Shown here piece by piece: positions 44,536-57,098 of a DNA stretch of 64,000 bases. Below the pieces are notes generated by a model that was not told the DNA's origin, made no database searches, and worked only from the letters and a program-made list of their open reading frames with translations. Within the stretch, counting starts at the first letter, position 1. Every line of letters starts with the position of its first letter. The stretch covers positions 7,340,558 to 7,404,557 of the forward strand of contig OZ023198.1 of NCBI GenBank assembly GCA_963995505.1, written 5' to 3'. The position numbers and the translations under genes were made by a program. This DNA is from Hypericum androsaemum (taxonomy: Eukaryota > Streptophyta > Magnoliopsida > Malpighiales > Hypericaceae).

Positions 44536-47500
44536 GCACCATAACCTTTTCTCCCGGCAAGAACAATTGTGCACGCCTGTGTTCATCCATTCGCGCCTTC
44601 TCCTTGGAGTACGTTGCTTCCAGCCTCTTCTTGACTGCGTCAAGCACACTTTGGACGTGCTCCGCATAAGAAATAGCTGCTGGATTGCCACGAGGAGGTC
44701 GTGGCACCATAGACACATCCACCAAGTGATTCGGCACCTTGGTGTACACCAACTCAAATGGAGACTTGCCCGTGGACCTGTGGACAGCACCATTGTAAGC
44801 AAATTCCGCAATAGGAAGAGCAACATCCCATTGCCTTTGTCGTTCGTGACACAAACTGCGGAGAAGGTTGCCAAGTGTGCGATTGGTTGCTTCAGTCTGA
44901 CCATCTGTTTGCGGATGTGCGGTTGTGCTAAATTGTAGCGTGGCATCAAACATCCTCCATAATGTCTTCCAAAAGCTCGCGAGGAACTTGGTGTCACGAT
45001 CAGAAACGATGGTCTTTGGAACACCATGCAAGCGCACCACTTCCCGAAAGAAATGTCTTGCCACCGCGGATGCATCATTGGTTTTCTTGCAAGGCACGAA
45101 GTGCGCCATCTTTGACAACCTGTCCACAATGACAAAAATAGAATCCGCTCCTCTTGGAGTGCGGGGTAAGCCAAGAACAAAATCCATACTGAGGTCTTCC
45201 CAAATTGCACTCGGAATTGGGAAAGGAGAGTACAAGCCCGTGTTGTTTACTGTCCCCTTCGTCTCTTGACAAACACGACAATGCTTGACATGCTTTGCAA
45301 CCTCTCTTGCCATCCGCGGCCAGTAAAACCTTTCTTGCAACGATGACAAGGTTTTGTCTCTTCCCATGTGCGCGGACAATCCACCACCATGTACCTCCCA
45401 AATCAACTGATCTCGCAATGAAGTCTTCGGAACACATAACTGATTCCCTTTCATCAAGAACCCATCTTGCAAATAGTAGTCATCCACCCCCTTTTCATTT
45501 GCACATTTTAACCAAATGGTGCCAAAGTCCTCGTCGTTTTCATATAACTCAGGCAAACAATCAAATGAGGTGATGGTTCCACGTAGTTCAGTGAGCAATG
45601 CAATCCTTCTACTCAATGCGTCAGCTACTACATTTTGATTTCCACTCTTATGAGAAATACGAAATGGAAATTTCTGAAGATATGTACACCAACGTGCATG
45701 CATGGGATTGCTTAACTTCGATTGATCATGCAAGAATTTCAGTGCTCTATGATCAGTAAAGAGGACGAATTCCTTACCAACCAAGTAGTGTTCCCACGTC
45801 TTGAGTGCTCGGAAGACCGCGTAGAACTCTTTCTCATACGTGGTCCACTTCAATCTGGCTTCACTCAGCTTTTCACTGAAAAAAGCTACGGGCTTCTTTT
45901 CTTGTGAAAGCACGGCTCCAATTCCAAGTCCGGATGCATCCACCTCCACTTCGAACAATTTGGCGAAATCAGGGAGGGCTAGCACGGGTGCACTGCTCAG
46001 CTTGTTTTTAAGAACTTGAAAAGCTTGCTCGGCTTCGGTGCTCCACACGAAAGGGGTTTGTTTCTTGAGCAAGGAAGTCAAAGGAGCTGCAAGCAAGCTG
46101 AAGTCCCGAATAAATCTTCTATAGAAGCTTGCCAAACCAAGGAAGCTCCTCGTTTGACTCACATTCTGAGGGGCAGGCCACGATCTAATAGCATCGATCT
46201 TGGCTTGATCCACGTGAATTCCCTCCTTTCCAACCACAAACCCTAAGAAAAGTAGCTTGTCCTTCCAACAGCTACATTTCTTTAGGTTAACATAGAGTTG
46301 ATTATCTCTCAGAGCCGTGAACACCTCCTTCAAATGCTTAAGATGATCATCCTCGGATTGGCTGTAAACCAAAATGTCATCAAAATACACCACCACTGAC
46401 TTGTCAAGGAAGGGTTTAAAGACTTGATGCATAAGACGCATGAAGGTACTGGGCGCGTTTGTCAATCCGAATGGCATTACAAGCCACTCATAGAGTCCAT
46501 CACGTGTTTTGAAGGCAGTCTTCCATTCATCTCCGGGACGAATTCTGATTTGATGGTATCCACTTCTTAAATCAATCTTGGAGAAAATGGATGCACCACT
46601 TATGTTGTCCAGCATGTCATCAAGGCGCGGGATTGGAAAACGATATCCAATTGTGATCTTGTTGATGGCGCGACTATCTACGCACATTCTCCACGTACCA
46701 TCTTTCTTTGGCACAAGCAATGCAGGCACTCCACAAGGACTCAAGCTTTCTTGCACTTGTCCTTTGTCAAGAAGCTCTTGAACTTGTTCCCTCAAGATCT
46801 GGTTCTCCTTCGGACTCATTCTATAATGAGGAAGGTTCGGAAGTGTTGCACCAGGGATGAGATCAATCCGATGTTGGATATCTCGCAAGGGAGGCACCCC
46901 TTTTTGCAACTCCTCATCGATCAGCTCAGGGAATTCGTTAAATAACTTTAAGACCACGTCCAGAATCAGCTCGCTGCCTTTCTCTCCTGGTTCTTGTGAA
47001 CTTGTCATCACGAGCATATGGAGGAAACCCGCCTCTTGGAAACAACTCGTGAGAACACGAGAGGAGGTCACCATCGAAACAAGTTGCTTGGCACTCTTCA
47101 CGTACTTTGGCTTCTTTGGCAATAACGTGAACTTCTCGCCTCCTTTCTTTAACTCGTATGTGTTCTCCTCTCCGCGGTGCACAACTTTGTTGTCAAATTC
47201 CCACGGTCGTCCAAGAAGGATGTTGCACGCATCCATTTCAAGAACATCACATTCGACTAAGTCCGAATAGTTGCCAATTGTGATAGGAACGGTGCACCTT
47301 GAGTTAACCTTGATTCCACCCCCGGATCTAACCCATCCAATGGAGTATGGAGTGGGGTGAGGCGTGGTTTTCAAACCAAGCTTCTCCACTGTCTTGCTAC
47401 TCACAAAGTTCTCCTGGCTGCCTCCATCAATTATCACTTCGCACACAACTTTCCCAACATGACAACTCGTGCGAAACAAGTTATTGCGTTGGGAGTCATC

Positions 47501-48727
47501 TCTCTTGGTTGCGGTCAGTGCTACCTTCTGTATGACCCCGCAATACTCTTCTCCTTCAGAGGTCTCCTCCTCTTCATCACCCTCGTCCACGGGTGCACAC
47601 AAATACGCCCCTTCCTCCTCCTCATCCGACTCTTCCTTCTCGCAAAGTTGTGTAAACTTGCGTTTAGGGCAGTCACTAGACTTGTGGCCCATTTCATTGC
47701 ATTTGAAACATCGGATTGATGAGGTTGTGGCGACCTCTTTTCCCTTTCTTTGTGAAATCACAGGGGCAGGCTTGCTTGGAGAGGGTTTAGACTCGGAAGC
47801 TTGGGGTGTGCTCCTTTCCACACCTCCCCTTGAATAGGTGGAAGCCTGACCAGGTCCTGAAAAACGGATAGAGGGTGCTTTCTTTCTCTTCAAGGCAGCC
47901 CCTATTTTTCTCGCCTTTGCACAGGCATCGTTGAAGAATAAGAACGTATCAAACTCCATCCGACTCTTAATTTCATAATGAAGGCCCTCAACAAAACGGG
48001 CTATCATCTGGTCCTCATTCTCCTCCACGTCATTGCGAGACGCTAACCTTATAAATTCAGACGTATATTCGTCTATGGATCGGTTACCTTGAGTGCAAGT
48101 CAAGAATTGCGAATACAAGGTTTGCTGATAATCCACAGGAAGAAATCTCTCACGTAGGGCTTGCTCCATAGTTGGCCAATCACGAATTGGTCGATCTCCT
48201 CTCCTCCTACGAGACTCTTGTTCCTTCCTCCACCACACGGCAGCTCCGGACTCAAGCTTGAAGGCTACGTAGCTCACCTTCTGTTCTTCCGTGAGTTCCA
48301 TGCAATCGAAATATTTTTCCACCGAGTCCAACCAGTTGAGAAATCCCTCTACATCCACTTCTCCATAGAATTTTTCTATGTTCATCTTGAAAGGTCGATC
48401 CACTCTTCTTGCATAATCATTTCCACGATCTTCCCCTCTATAGACTTCCCTCCGTGCACCTCGGCCTCCCTCACCACGTCCTCCATCTACACGTCCGCGG
48501 CCTCTCATGCCACGTCCTCCCCTTCTCACATAGAGGGTAGCATCAGAATCTTCATCCTCCTCTTCCTCTCTTTGATCATTACGCACCTCAGCTGGAGGGG
48601 GTTGCCCTACGGGTGGCAGTTGCACGACAAGATTGTTGAGCTGAGTGAGGATGGCTTGGATCGATGCCTCAATGTTGGCAAACCTTTGATTCATGTCAGG
48701 TCTTGGAGTGTCATTAGGATCGGCCAT
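44536..48727 (-). CDS. D2 gag-pol, open frame, 3'-truncated
   Basis: The longest unbroken Gag-Pol of the B/C/D group here: [16 protein letters not shown] to [11 protein letters not shown], about 1397 codons, before the frame enters duplicated A6 sequence and ends at 44519. Gag with RG-rich region; [18 protein letters not shown]; protease IIDGGS; RT YFDD; RNase H TDHRAL; integrase HHCC ([14 protein letters not shown]) and full DDE (MDF, SDRD, TDGQTE). The GPY/F-like C-terminus and SFNVADL block are missing. It retains all catalytic motifs but is not a complete polyprotein. Confidence 0.9.
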
Positions 48728-48900
48728 AGTGCATCGGCTTTTTTGGTGGTGTTAGGTGGGTAAATGAGACTTGGATCAGGAGATCACAAAGTCTTGTGGA
48801 TCGGCTCGTAGATAGGGCTCTCTCACACTCACTAGGTGATAGTGGTCACTCTTGATCAATATGGGAATTGACCTGATCGTATTCAGGCTCTGATACCACT
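48728..48900 (-). other. D2 leader
   Basis: 173 bp with the primer-binding site at 48887-48898 (minus strand). It aligns with the D1 leader 37828-38000. Confidence 0.87.
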
Positions 48901-49380
48901 TGACGTAGCACAACGGAAGGAGTTGGCAACACGCTGACTCAGACGTGAAACGAACAAGATAGTGGCCTTGAGCTGGATCCTTCCGAATCCAGCAAAGGTG
49001 TGTTTTCCGAAGGAAACAGCCAATAAGAGGGCCAATCTTTCAATACATTTGCAAAACCATGCAAAAATAGGAAAGCACGATTAGCTTTGTTGGATTCAAA
49101 ATTCTGTCCGTTTATTTCCTTCCAAGCGGGTACAAATAGGGGCGTGATTTCAGGCGGCATTAAGGCAATATTAACCACGCACCTTCTCACCTTTCAGCCA
49201 GCCGTTCCATCAACTTTAACCGCCTAGTAATGGCATTAACTTGCCTTATTACATACGCATTACACACGCACATTAAACACACCTACAATTCGGACAGTTT
49301 GTCATAATAACTAGCATGCACTCCATGCAAGAGAGAAGGAGTAGGCCGAAATGGACGAGAAACATGGACGTCCTACGTCA
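48901..49380 (-). repeat. D2 5' LTR
   Basis: 480 bp; TTAGT follows at 49381-49385. It represents a D LTR subfamily clearly different in U3 from the D1 LTRs (453 bp). Confidence 0.94.
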
Positions 49381-52300
49381 TTAGTTTCTCACTAAAGTAT
49401 GCAGTGGGTCTTCCCTCTTGCATAAGGACAGCTCCAATTCCTATACCAGAAGCATCACACTCTATTTCAAAAGTCTTAGAGAAATTAGGTAAAGCTAACA
49501 AGGGTGCATTAGTCAACTTCCCTTTTAGTAGTTGGAAGGCCTTCTCTTGAGCTTCTCCCCAAGTAAAGCCCACGTTCTTCTTGATGACTTCAGTTATGGG
49601 TGCGGCTATGCTACTAAAGTCCTTCACAAATCTCCTATAAAAACTAGCTAGTCCATGAAAGCTCCTAACATTAGCAACACTTGTAGGGCTTGGCCATTCA
49701 CGGATAGCTCGGATCTTTTCTTCATCAACCTGTATTCCGTTTGCTCCAACAAAAAAACCCAAGAATACAAGCTTATCCGTACAAAAGGTGCACTTCTTCA
49801 AGTTAGCAAACAATTGATCTTCTCTAAGTGCATCTAAGACAGATTTCAAATGTTCTAAATGATCCTCCATGCTCTTGCTATAAATGAGTATATCATCAAA
49901 GTAAACAACCACAAATTTACCAATGAATAGACGTAGAACATGATTCATGAGTCGCATAAACGTGCTAGGTGCGTTGGACAAACCAAATGGCATGACCATC
50001 CACTCATATAACCCATACTTTATTTTAAAAGCAGTCTTCCACTCATCTCCTTCTTTCATTCTAATTTGATGATAACCACTCTTCAAATCAATCTTAGAAA
50101 ACATGCAAGAACCATGCAACTCATCTAACATGTCATCTAAACGAGGAATAGGGTGACGATACTTTACCGTTATGTTGTTGACTGCTCGGCAATCAACACA
50201 CATTCTCCATGATCCATCCTTCTTGGGCACAAGTAGGACTGGAACAGCACATGGACTCATGCTCTCTCTCACGTACCCTTTCTCCAATAGCTCGTTGACT
50301 TGCTTCTCAAGCTCCTTTGTTTCTTCAGGATTGCTTCTATATGCGGGACGGTTAGGTATGGCAGCTCCCGGAACAAAGTCTATTTGATGTTCAATCCCAC
50401 GAATAGGTGGAAAACCAGGTGGTAGCTCGTCGGCAAAGACATCCTTGTAGTCCTGCAAAAGAGACACAACCGTACTAGGTACATGTGGTTCAAGCTCGTT
50501 AGTGTTTAAAAGCGCCTCTCTATACCGAAGTAAGATCATAGGCTTCTTTTCAAAGCATGCTTGCTTAATATCACTTGCTCCCACATAGTAACTCTTTTTC
50601 CAACTCTCGGTTTTTCTCTCATTGGCCGTTTTAATTTCTGTTTTTCCGGCTTCTTTTGTTTTCTCAATCTTTTCTTCTCCATTGGCCGTTTTTCTTATCT
50701 TTTTTTCGGCTTCTTCTCTCCTCTCAATCTTTTTCTTTTTGTCACGCTCTCTTTGCTCATCACTTTCTTTTTGAAACTGTCGTTGATCTTTACAAACTTG
50801 TGATGGTGACAAGGGTGCCAAGGTGATTACTCTCTTCTTAAGTATAAATGAATATTTGTTGGTGTAGCCATCATGATGCATTTTCCTATCAAACTGCCAT
50901 GGCCTTCCTAACAATAGATGACCAGCTTGCATTGGTACAACATCACACAACACTTCATCCTCATAGTTGCCAATGCGGAATGTTACCAATACTTGCTTCA
51001 TCACTCGTACTTCTCCACTATCATTCAGCCATTGTAGTTTGTAAGGCTTAGGGTATTTTCCAGTGAGTAACCCTAACTTCTCCACCATAGTAGTGCTTGC
51101 GACATTAGCACAACTTCCTCCATCTATGATGACACTACACACCTTGTCTTTGACATAGCACCTTGTGTGAAAAATATTTTCTCTTTGAGCTACATCATTT
51201 TCTTCTTTTACTTGCACATTCAATGCTCTTCTAGACACAAGAGTAAGCCTCTCAGCAGCTTGGTACTCTTCCTCGGATACGTCCTCCAAAGAAGGCATGC
51301 TTTCATGCTCCGAATCCTCTTCTTCAGTTTCAATCTCTCCACTTTCCTTGATCACCATTGCTTGCTTGTTAGGGCATTGACTTGAGATGTGCCCTCTTCC
51401 TTGACACTTAAAGCACTTGATGTCACGGTTCCTAGCTGGAGTGACTTCCACTTTCCTTTGAGAATTAGCTTGAGAACTCTCGGATTTATGCTCTACTTTG
51501 GCTGCTTGTGGCTTGTCAAACTTCTTTTGGTAGTTTGGCTTCCAAGTAGAACTCGATGTAGCTCTTGTTCTCCCCTCTCCTCTCTTGAGTTGCTTCTCAA
51601 TTTTCGTTGCCATATGCACCATGTCCTCCAACTCCACATAGTGTTGCAACTCAACTTTGTCTTGAATTTCAGGATTGAGTCCATTCAAGAATCTTGCCAT
51701 TGTAACTTCTCTATCTTCATCTATATCAGCTCTTATCATGGCCATCTCCATCTGTTTGAAATACTCCTCCACGCTCAGATTTCCTTGCCTCATTCCTTGT
51801 AACTTCTTATACAGCCCTCTATAGTAATGACTTGGAACAAATCTCTTCCTCATCACCACTTTCATGTCTTCCCAAGTAGCTATAGGGCGTTCTCCATTTC
51901 TCCTCCTGCTTGTCACAAGTTGATCCCACCAAGTTATAGCATAATCAGTGAATTCGGTGATGGCAAGTTTTACCTTCTTTGATTCGGAGCTATTGTGGCA
52001 ATCAAACACGAACTCAATCTTCTTCTCCCACTCTAAGTACGCCTCCGGGTCAGAACGACCAGCAAAGGAAGGTATCTTCAGTTTGATACTCCCTATGTTG
52101 TCGTCTCTCTTTTGCCTCGCCTCCCTAGGTGGGCGGTTTGTTCTTGCTCTCCTAAGACTCCTTGTAGAGCCTACGCCTTCTTCAGATTCAGAATCAGCTC
52201 CGCTCGACTCTCCAATAGGTACTCCTCTCCTACGCCTTTGGAGTTCGCCTCGCGTTTGGGGGTTGTCACGAGAATTCTCCACGGCATCCACGCGTAGTTG

Positions 52301-52405
52301 CAAAGGCTCCATCTGAGCTTGCACCATCTGCTCGAGCTTCCCGGCCAAGGCATCCACTAATAACTTAAGGTCTATGCTTCCCATAGTTTGACCTTCATGC
52401 GACAT
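49381..52405 (-). pseudogene. A6 gag-pol 5' segment (Gag, PR, RT, start of RNase H)
   Basis: Gag start MSHEGQTMGSIDL at 52405. N-terminal helix, Gag domain, [18 protein letters not shown], protease IIDGGS, Lys/Glu-rich linker (~540-620), RT YFDD, RNase H start (CDASGIG) to YFSEKL, then D2. No stop or frameshift. Arithmetic over the three A6 pieces gives 1596 codons including the stop, the same as A3, and all three are in the same phase, so A6 had an open Gag-Pol when D1 and D2 arrived. Confidence 0.94.
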
Positions 52406-53000
52406 GTTTACTACAAGAAAAATTGGTTAGTAAAAAAAATTATGGCCTCACAAGCTCACTCCCTTACGTGTATACTCTCAATGTAAGGTGCACTCAAGTT
52501 CACTCGTGTTTGCACTCAAATATTTGGCTTTTCTCTCTAAGGTACTCGCACACTCTTGCCTTCTTCCTCTCGTGATACTTGTATGTTCTTACTAAAGCTA
52601 GAACAGCCTTTGCTTGGGCTTCACGCTTTAACAAACAGAATGTTAAAGTTCCTCTTTTGGCCTTTCTTTGCTTTTTAGTCTTGCTTGTCCCTTTTCTTGA
52701 TCAGCTGCTGCGCCTTCTTTAGTTCGCTAGCTTCCTTTTTGATTTTGCTCCCTCTTCAGCTTGCTCGCTGCCTATTCTACTTTGCTTCCTTTTTTTTTCA
52801 TGCACTTTTCTCTCTTTTCTTTCCTTTTCTTTTCTTTTCTTTACTTTTCTGTTTTTGCTTCACTCGTTTGTTTTCCTCTCTTTTCTCTCGAATAGCGAAG
52901 AACCTCACGGATTAGCAAGCAACAAAATGAAACCCAAAAAAAAAGAACAAGAATAACAAGGATAATGAACTAAAGTAACAAGCTAAGCTCTGATACCAAA
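52406..53000 (-). other. A6 leader
   Basis: Primer-binding site at 52987-52998; purine-rich coding strand around 52780-52900, less pure than in A2/A3. The acceptor-like motif before gag here ends in TAG (CTTGTAG) with TACTAAC upstream. Confidence 0.84.
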
Positions 53001-53689
53001 TGATATGAATCTCAGCGGAGAAGACTCACAACTCGGACCGTTTGTTACTTCAGAATGGAACAGATCACAACTCACAAGAACTAAGGCGCGAAATTGAACC
53101 TTAACCCGCAGCAAGAGCTTCTGAACCTTGACCTAAGGTCGTATCACGCCACGAGCAGGGATGGATGATCCGCTTGATAAGTGAAAGATAAATTCTAGCC
53201 AAGACGACTCACCAGCCTAAGCAAGAACAAACGAGTATCTAAACTCACAATTAGCCAATGCTAAGTAATTCTCCGAATTGTTATATCTTTATTGAATGAG
53301 GATGCCTCTTTATATAGGCTCCATAAGTGTTTCAACTTCCTAAACGAAAACTAACTCCAAATAAGGAGTTCAAGGCTGGCCAAAATTCTCCTTCCTAATT
53401 TAAAGGGATTTTGGCCGAATTATTCAACTAAGTAGAAAAACAATCTAAACATAGATAACTAATAGAATATCTAGTAAATATCACGTCCTAAAACATAGTA
53501 GATGCAATTCCTAAAATTTAGGGACGCATGTCCAAGATAAGCTTGAAATTCACGTGCGCATGCATCCAGGAGATTGCGTGCATCTCAAACTTCCCATTTA
53601 GCTTCCAAAACGTGCATGGGCCTCCCTTGGGTTTCTTGGACGTCCTTGGTCCTCCACACACTTGCTTGAGCCCAAACTTCTTGCATTAG
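53001..53689 (-). repeat. A6 5' LTR, truncated
   Basis: 689 of an expected ~820 bp, missing the U3 outer end. It lacks a 10 bp stretch present in the 3' LTR (a second ACTCATAAGA unit near 35921). It ends at CATTAG (53684-53689), which is also present in the A7 RT sequence. Confidence 0.92.
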
Positions 53690-56458
53690 CAGCACTTGTA
53701 GGACTTGGCCAGTCCCGTATGGCTCGGATCTTCTCCTCATCAACCTGTATTCCGTGAGCACTAACAACAAAACCCAAGAATACAAGTTTATCTGTGAAAA
53801 AGGTGCTCTTCTTTAAGTTGGCAAACAATTGATCCTCTCTAAGTGCATTTAAGACAGATTTCAAATGCTCTACATGATCCTCTAAACTCGTACTATAAAT
53901 GAGTATATCATCAAAGTACACAACGACAAATTTGCCAATGAATGGACGTAAGACATGATTCATAAGGCGCATGAATGTACTAGGTGCATTAGATAACCCG
54001 AACGGCATGACCATCCACTCATACAACCCATATTTTGTTTTAAAAGCAGTCTTCCACTCATCTCCTTCTTTCATCCTAATCTGATGATAACCACTTTTTA
54101 AGTCAATCTTAGAAAACATGCAAGAACCATGCAACTCATCTAACATGTCATCTAAGCGAGGAATAGGGTGACGATATTTTACCGTGATGTTGTTGACAGC
54201 TCGGCAATCAACACACATCCTCCACGATCCATGCTTCTTAGGCACAAGTAGGACTGGAACAGCACATGGGCTCATGCTTTCTCTCACGTACCCTTTTTCC
54301 AAAAGCTCATTGACTTGCCTCTCAAGTTCCTTTGTTTCCTCCGGATTACTTCTATATGCGGGGCGGTTAGGTATGGTAGCTCCTGGAACAAAATCAATTT
54401 GATGCTCAATCCCTCGTATAGGTGGTAATGCAGCTGGTAGCTCTTCGGGAAAGACATCCTTGTAGTCCTGCAAGAGAGAAACAATCACACTAGGCAAGTG
54501 TGACTCAAGTTCATTAGTGATAAAAAGTGTCTCCCTATACCGGAGTAAGATCATAGACTTTTTTTCAAAACAAGCTTGCTTGATTTCACTTGCTCCCACA
54601 TAGTAGTTCTTTTTCCATCCCTCGGATTTTCTCTCAATGGCCGATTTCAATTCTGTTTTTCCAGCTTCTTTTGTTCGTTCCATTGTATCCTCTCTTTTTT
54701 GGCCGTTTTTCCTTTCTATTTTTCGGCTTCTTCTCTCCTCTCAATTCGTTTCTTTTGCTCACTTTTTTTTCTCTCATCACTTTCTTTTTGTAACTTCATC
54801 TGATCTTCACAAACTTGTGATGGCGCTAAGGTTGCCAAAGTGAACACACGCCTATTGAGTGTAAATGAGTACTTGTTGGTGTGTCCGTCATGAGTTACTC
54901 TTCTATCAAACTGCCACGGCCTCCCCAACAGGAGATGACTAGCTTGCATTGGCACAACATCGCACAACACTTCATCTTCGTACTTGCCAATGCGGAATGT
55001 CACTAGCACTTGCTTCTCCACTCGTACTTCTCCACTATCATTCAGCCATTGCAGCTTGTAAGGTTTAGGGTGTTTCTTCGTGAGTAACCCTAACTTCTCA
55101 ACCATAGTAGTGCTTGCCACGTTAGCACAGCTGCCTCCATCAATGAGGACACTACACACCTTGTCCTTGACATAACATCTTGTATGGAAGATGTTCTCCC
55201 TTTGTGCTTTGTCATCTTCTTCTCTTGCTTGCAAGTTCAAGACTCTTCTGGCCACTAGAGTGAGTCCTTCAGGAACTTGAATTTCCTCTTCGGATACGTC
55301 TTCCAATAAAGGCATGCTATCATGATCCGAATCTTCTCCTTCTGTTACGACCTCCCCACTCTCTCTAATCACCATAATCTGTTTGTTAGGGCATTGACTT
55401 GAGATGTGCCCCCTTCCTTGACACTTGAAGCACTTGATATCACGGTTTCGTGTGGGAGTGGCTTCCACCTTCTTTTGGGAATTGGCATTGGAACTCTCAG
55501 TCTTGTGCTCTATCTTGGTTGCCTGTTGTTTTTCAAATTTCTTTGAATAGTTTGGCTTCCAATTAGCACTTGATGTAGCTCTTGTCCCTCCTCCTCCTCT
55601 CTTCAGTTGCTTCTCAATTTTCGTGGCCATATGCACCATGTCCTCCAACTCCATATAGTGTTGCAACTCTACTTTGTCATGGATCTCAGGATTGAGTCCA
55701 TTCAAGAACCTTGCCATGGTAGCTTCTCTATCTTCCTCCACATCAGCTCTTATCATGGCCATCTCCATTTGTTTGTAATATTCTTCCACGCTCAGACTTC
55801 CTTATCTCATCCCTTGTAACTTCTTCTATAGCTCTCGGTAGTAATGACTTGGAACAAAATGTTTCCTCATCACCACTTTCATCTCCTCCCATGTAGCTAT
55901 AGGACGCTCTCTATTACGCCTCCTGCTTGTGACAAGTTGATCCCACCACGTTATAGCATAATCAGCGAATTCAGTCACAGCTAGCTTTACCTTTTTTGCT
56001 TCGGAACAGTCGTGGCAATATAACACGAACTCAATCTTCTTCTCCCACTCTAGGTATGCCTCCGGGTCAGAACGACCTGGAAAGGAAGGTATCTTCAGCT
56101 TAATACTTCCCAAGTTGTCATCTCTTCTTCGCCTTGCCTCTCTAGGTGGGCGGTTAGTCCTTGCTCGCCTAAGATTCCTTGTAGAACCTACGTCCTCCTC
56201 CTGGAAAGGGTCGGAATCTTCTTCACTTGTGCTTCCCAAAGGGGCTCTCCTTCTTTGTGCACAGAATTCTCCTCCACTTGTGCCTCCCAAAGGTGCAAAC
56301 CTTCGTTGTGCTTGGACTTCGCTTCTTGGTTGTTGGCTGTTGCGAGTGTCCTCCATTGCATCCATGTGTTGTTGCAACGGCTCCATCTCCGCTCGCATAA
56401 TTTGTTGGAATTTTCCTGTCAGGGCCTCCACAAATACCTTAAGACCAACATCAGCCAA
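53690..56458 (-). pseudogene. A7 gag-pol, truncated and broken
   Basis: Gag start MADVGLKVFVEALTGKFQQ at 56458, with an insertion relative to A3 that repeats an R-R-x-A-P-L-G-x-T-S motif (two near copies, residues ~55-80). Stops: TAG and TAA in the [12 protein letters not shown] region (55830-55800), TAG at ~54713, then a frameshift before [12 protein letters not shown] (54683). The RT frame is open with YFDD, to [15 protein letters not shown] at the CATTAG junction; residues after that are A6 LTR. CCHC and protease (LIDGGS) are present. Confidence 0.92.
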
Positions 56459-57098
56459 CGTACCCTCTTTTTCTCTTTGATCTTCGCAAGATCAATTTCG
56501 TAAGTAAAAAAAATTGATGGCCTCACAAGTTCACTCCCTTACGTGTTTACTCTCAATGTAAGTTGCACTCCAGTTCACTCGTGTTTGCACTCAATTCTTT
56601 GGCTTTTCTCTCTAATGCACTCACAACTCTTGCCTTTTTCCTCTCGTGATACTCTTGTACGTTCTTACTAAGCTAACAAGGCTTTGCTTGAACTACACGG
56701 ATCACTATCAAAGGTAGTTCCTTGTTTTCTTGCGCTGCATGTAGATTACTTCAGATTGACTTCCTCTTGTTTTCTGTCCGCCTATTGGCTTTTGCTTCTT
56801 GCTTCCTCTTTTGTTTCTCTTGCGTTCTTCTTGCTTCCTCTTTTCTTGCATTTCCTCAAGCTTCCTAATTCGTCTTGTTCTTGCAATTTCCTATTTAGTC
56901 TTGCTTCTTCTTTTGTTTTCCGTTTCTTTTCTTTTTTTTTCTTTTGATCAGAATACACAACCTAGAATAACTAAGTCACGAATCTGATTGCTTGAAACAC
57001 GAACGAATCAAACTACTTAAGAAAAAACGAATTGGGTACTAGACTAACAAAAGGGAAGGTAAAGATAGATAGTAGCAAACCGTGGCTCTGATACCAAA
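56459..57098 (-). other. A7 leader
   Basis: Primer-binding site at 57085-57096. Contains a T/C-rich block on the plus strand (56750-56945), i.e. purine-rich on the coding strand. The TACTAAC/AG motif of the other A leaders is degraded here. Confidence 0.82.

Larger units (their letters stand above)
43722..49380 (-). mobile_element. D2: rearranged D-family retrotransposon in A6
   Basis: Minus strand. 5' LTR 48901-49380, primer-binding site 48887-48898, complete gag start at 48727, pol cut at 44536; then 334 bp of duplicated A6 and an LTR at 43722-44201. TTAGT occurs at 43717-43721, 44202-44206 and 49381-49385. Missing are the last ~70 codons of Pol and the polypurine tract. Confidence 0.92.
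35852..53689 (-). mobile_element. A6: A-family retrotransposon split by D1 and D2
   Basis: Minus strand. 3' LTR 35852-36671 (820 bp), gag-pol in three pieces, leader, primer-binding site 52987-52998, 5' LTR 53001-53689 truncated by ~131 bp. The left flank is satellite (TGCAT); the right flank is lost to a deletion joining it to A7 at a shared CATTAG. Once the insertions are set aside, the coding frame has no stop or frameshift. Confidence 0.93.

Noticed and set aside
44194..45210. 338-codon frame joining D2 sequence to A6 RNase H
   Set aside because: Its D2 part is in the wrong frame for integrase; it is a by-product of the rearrangement junction.
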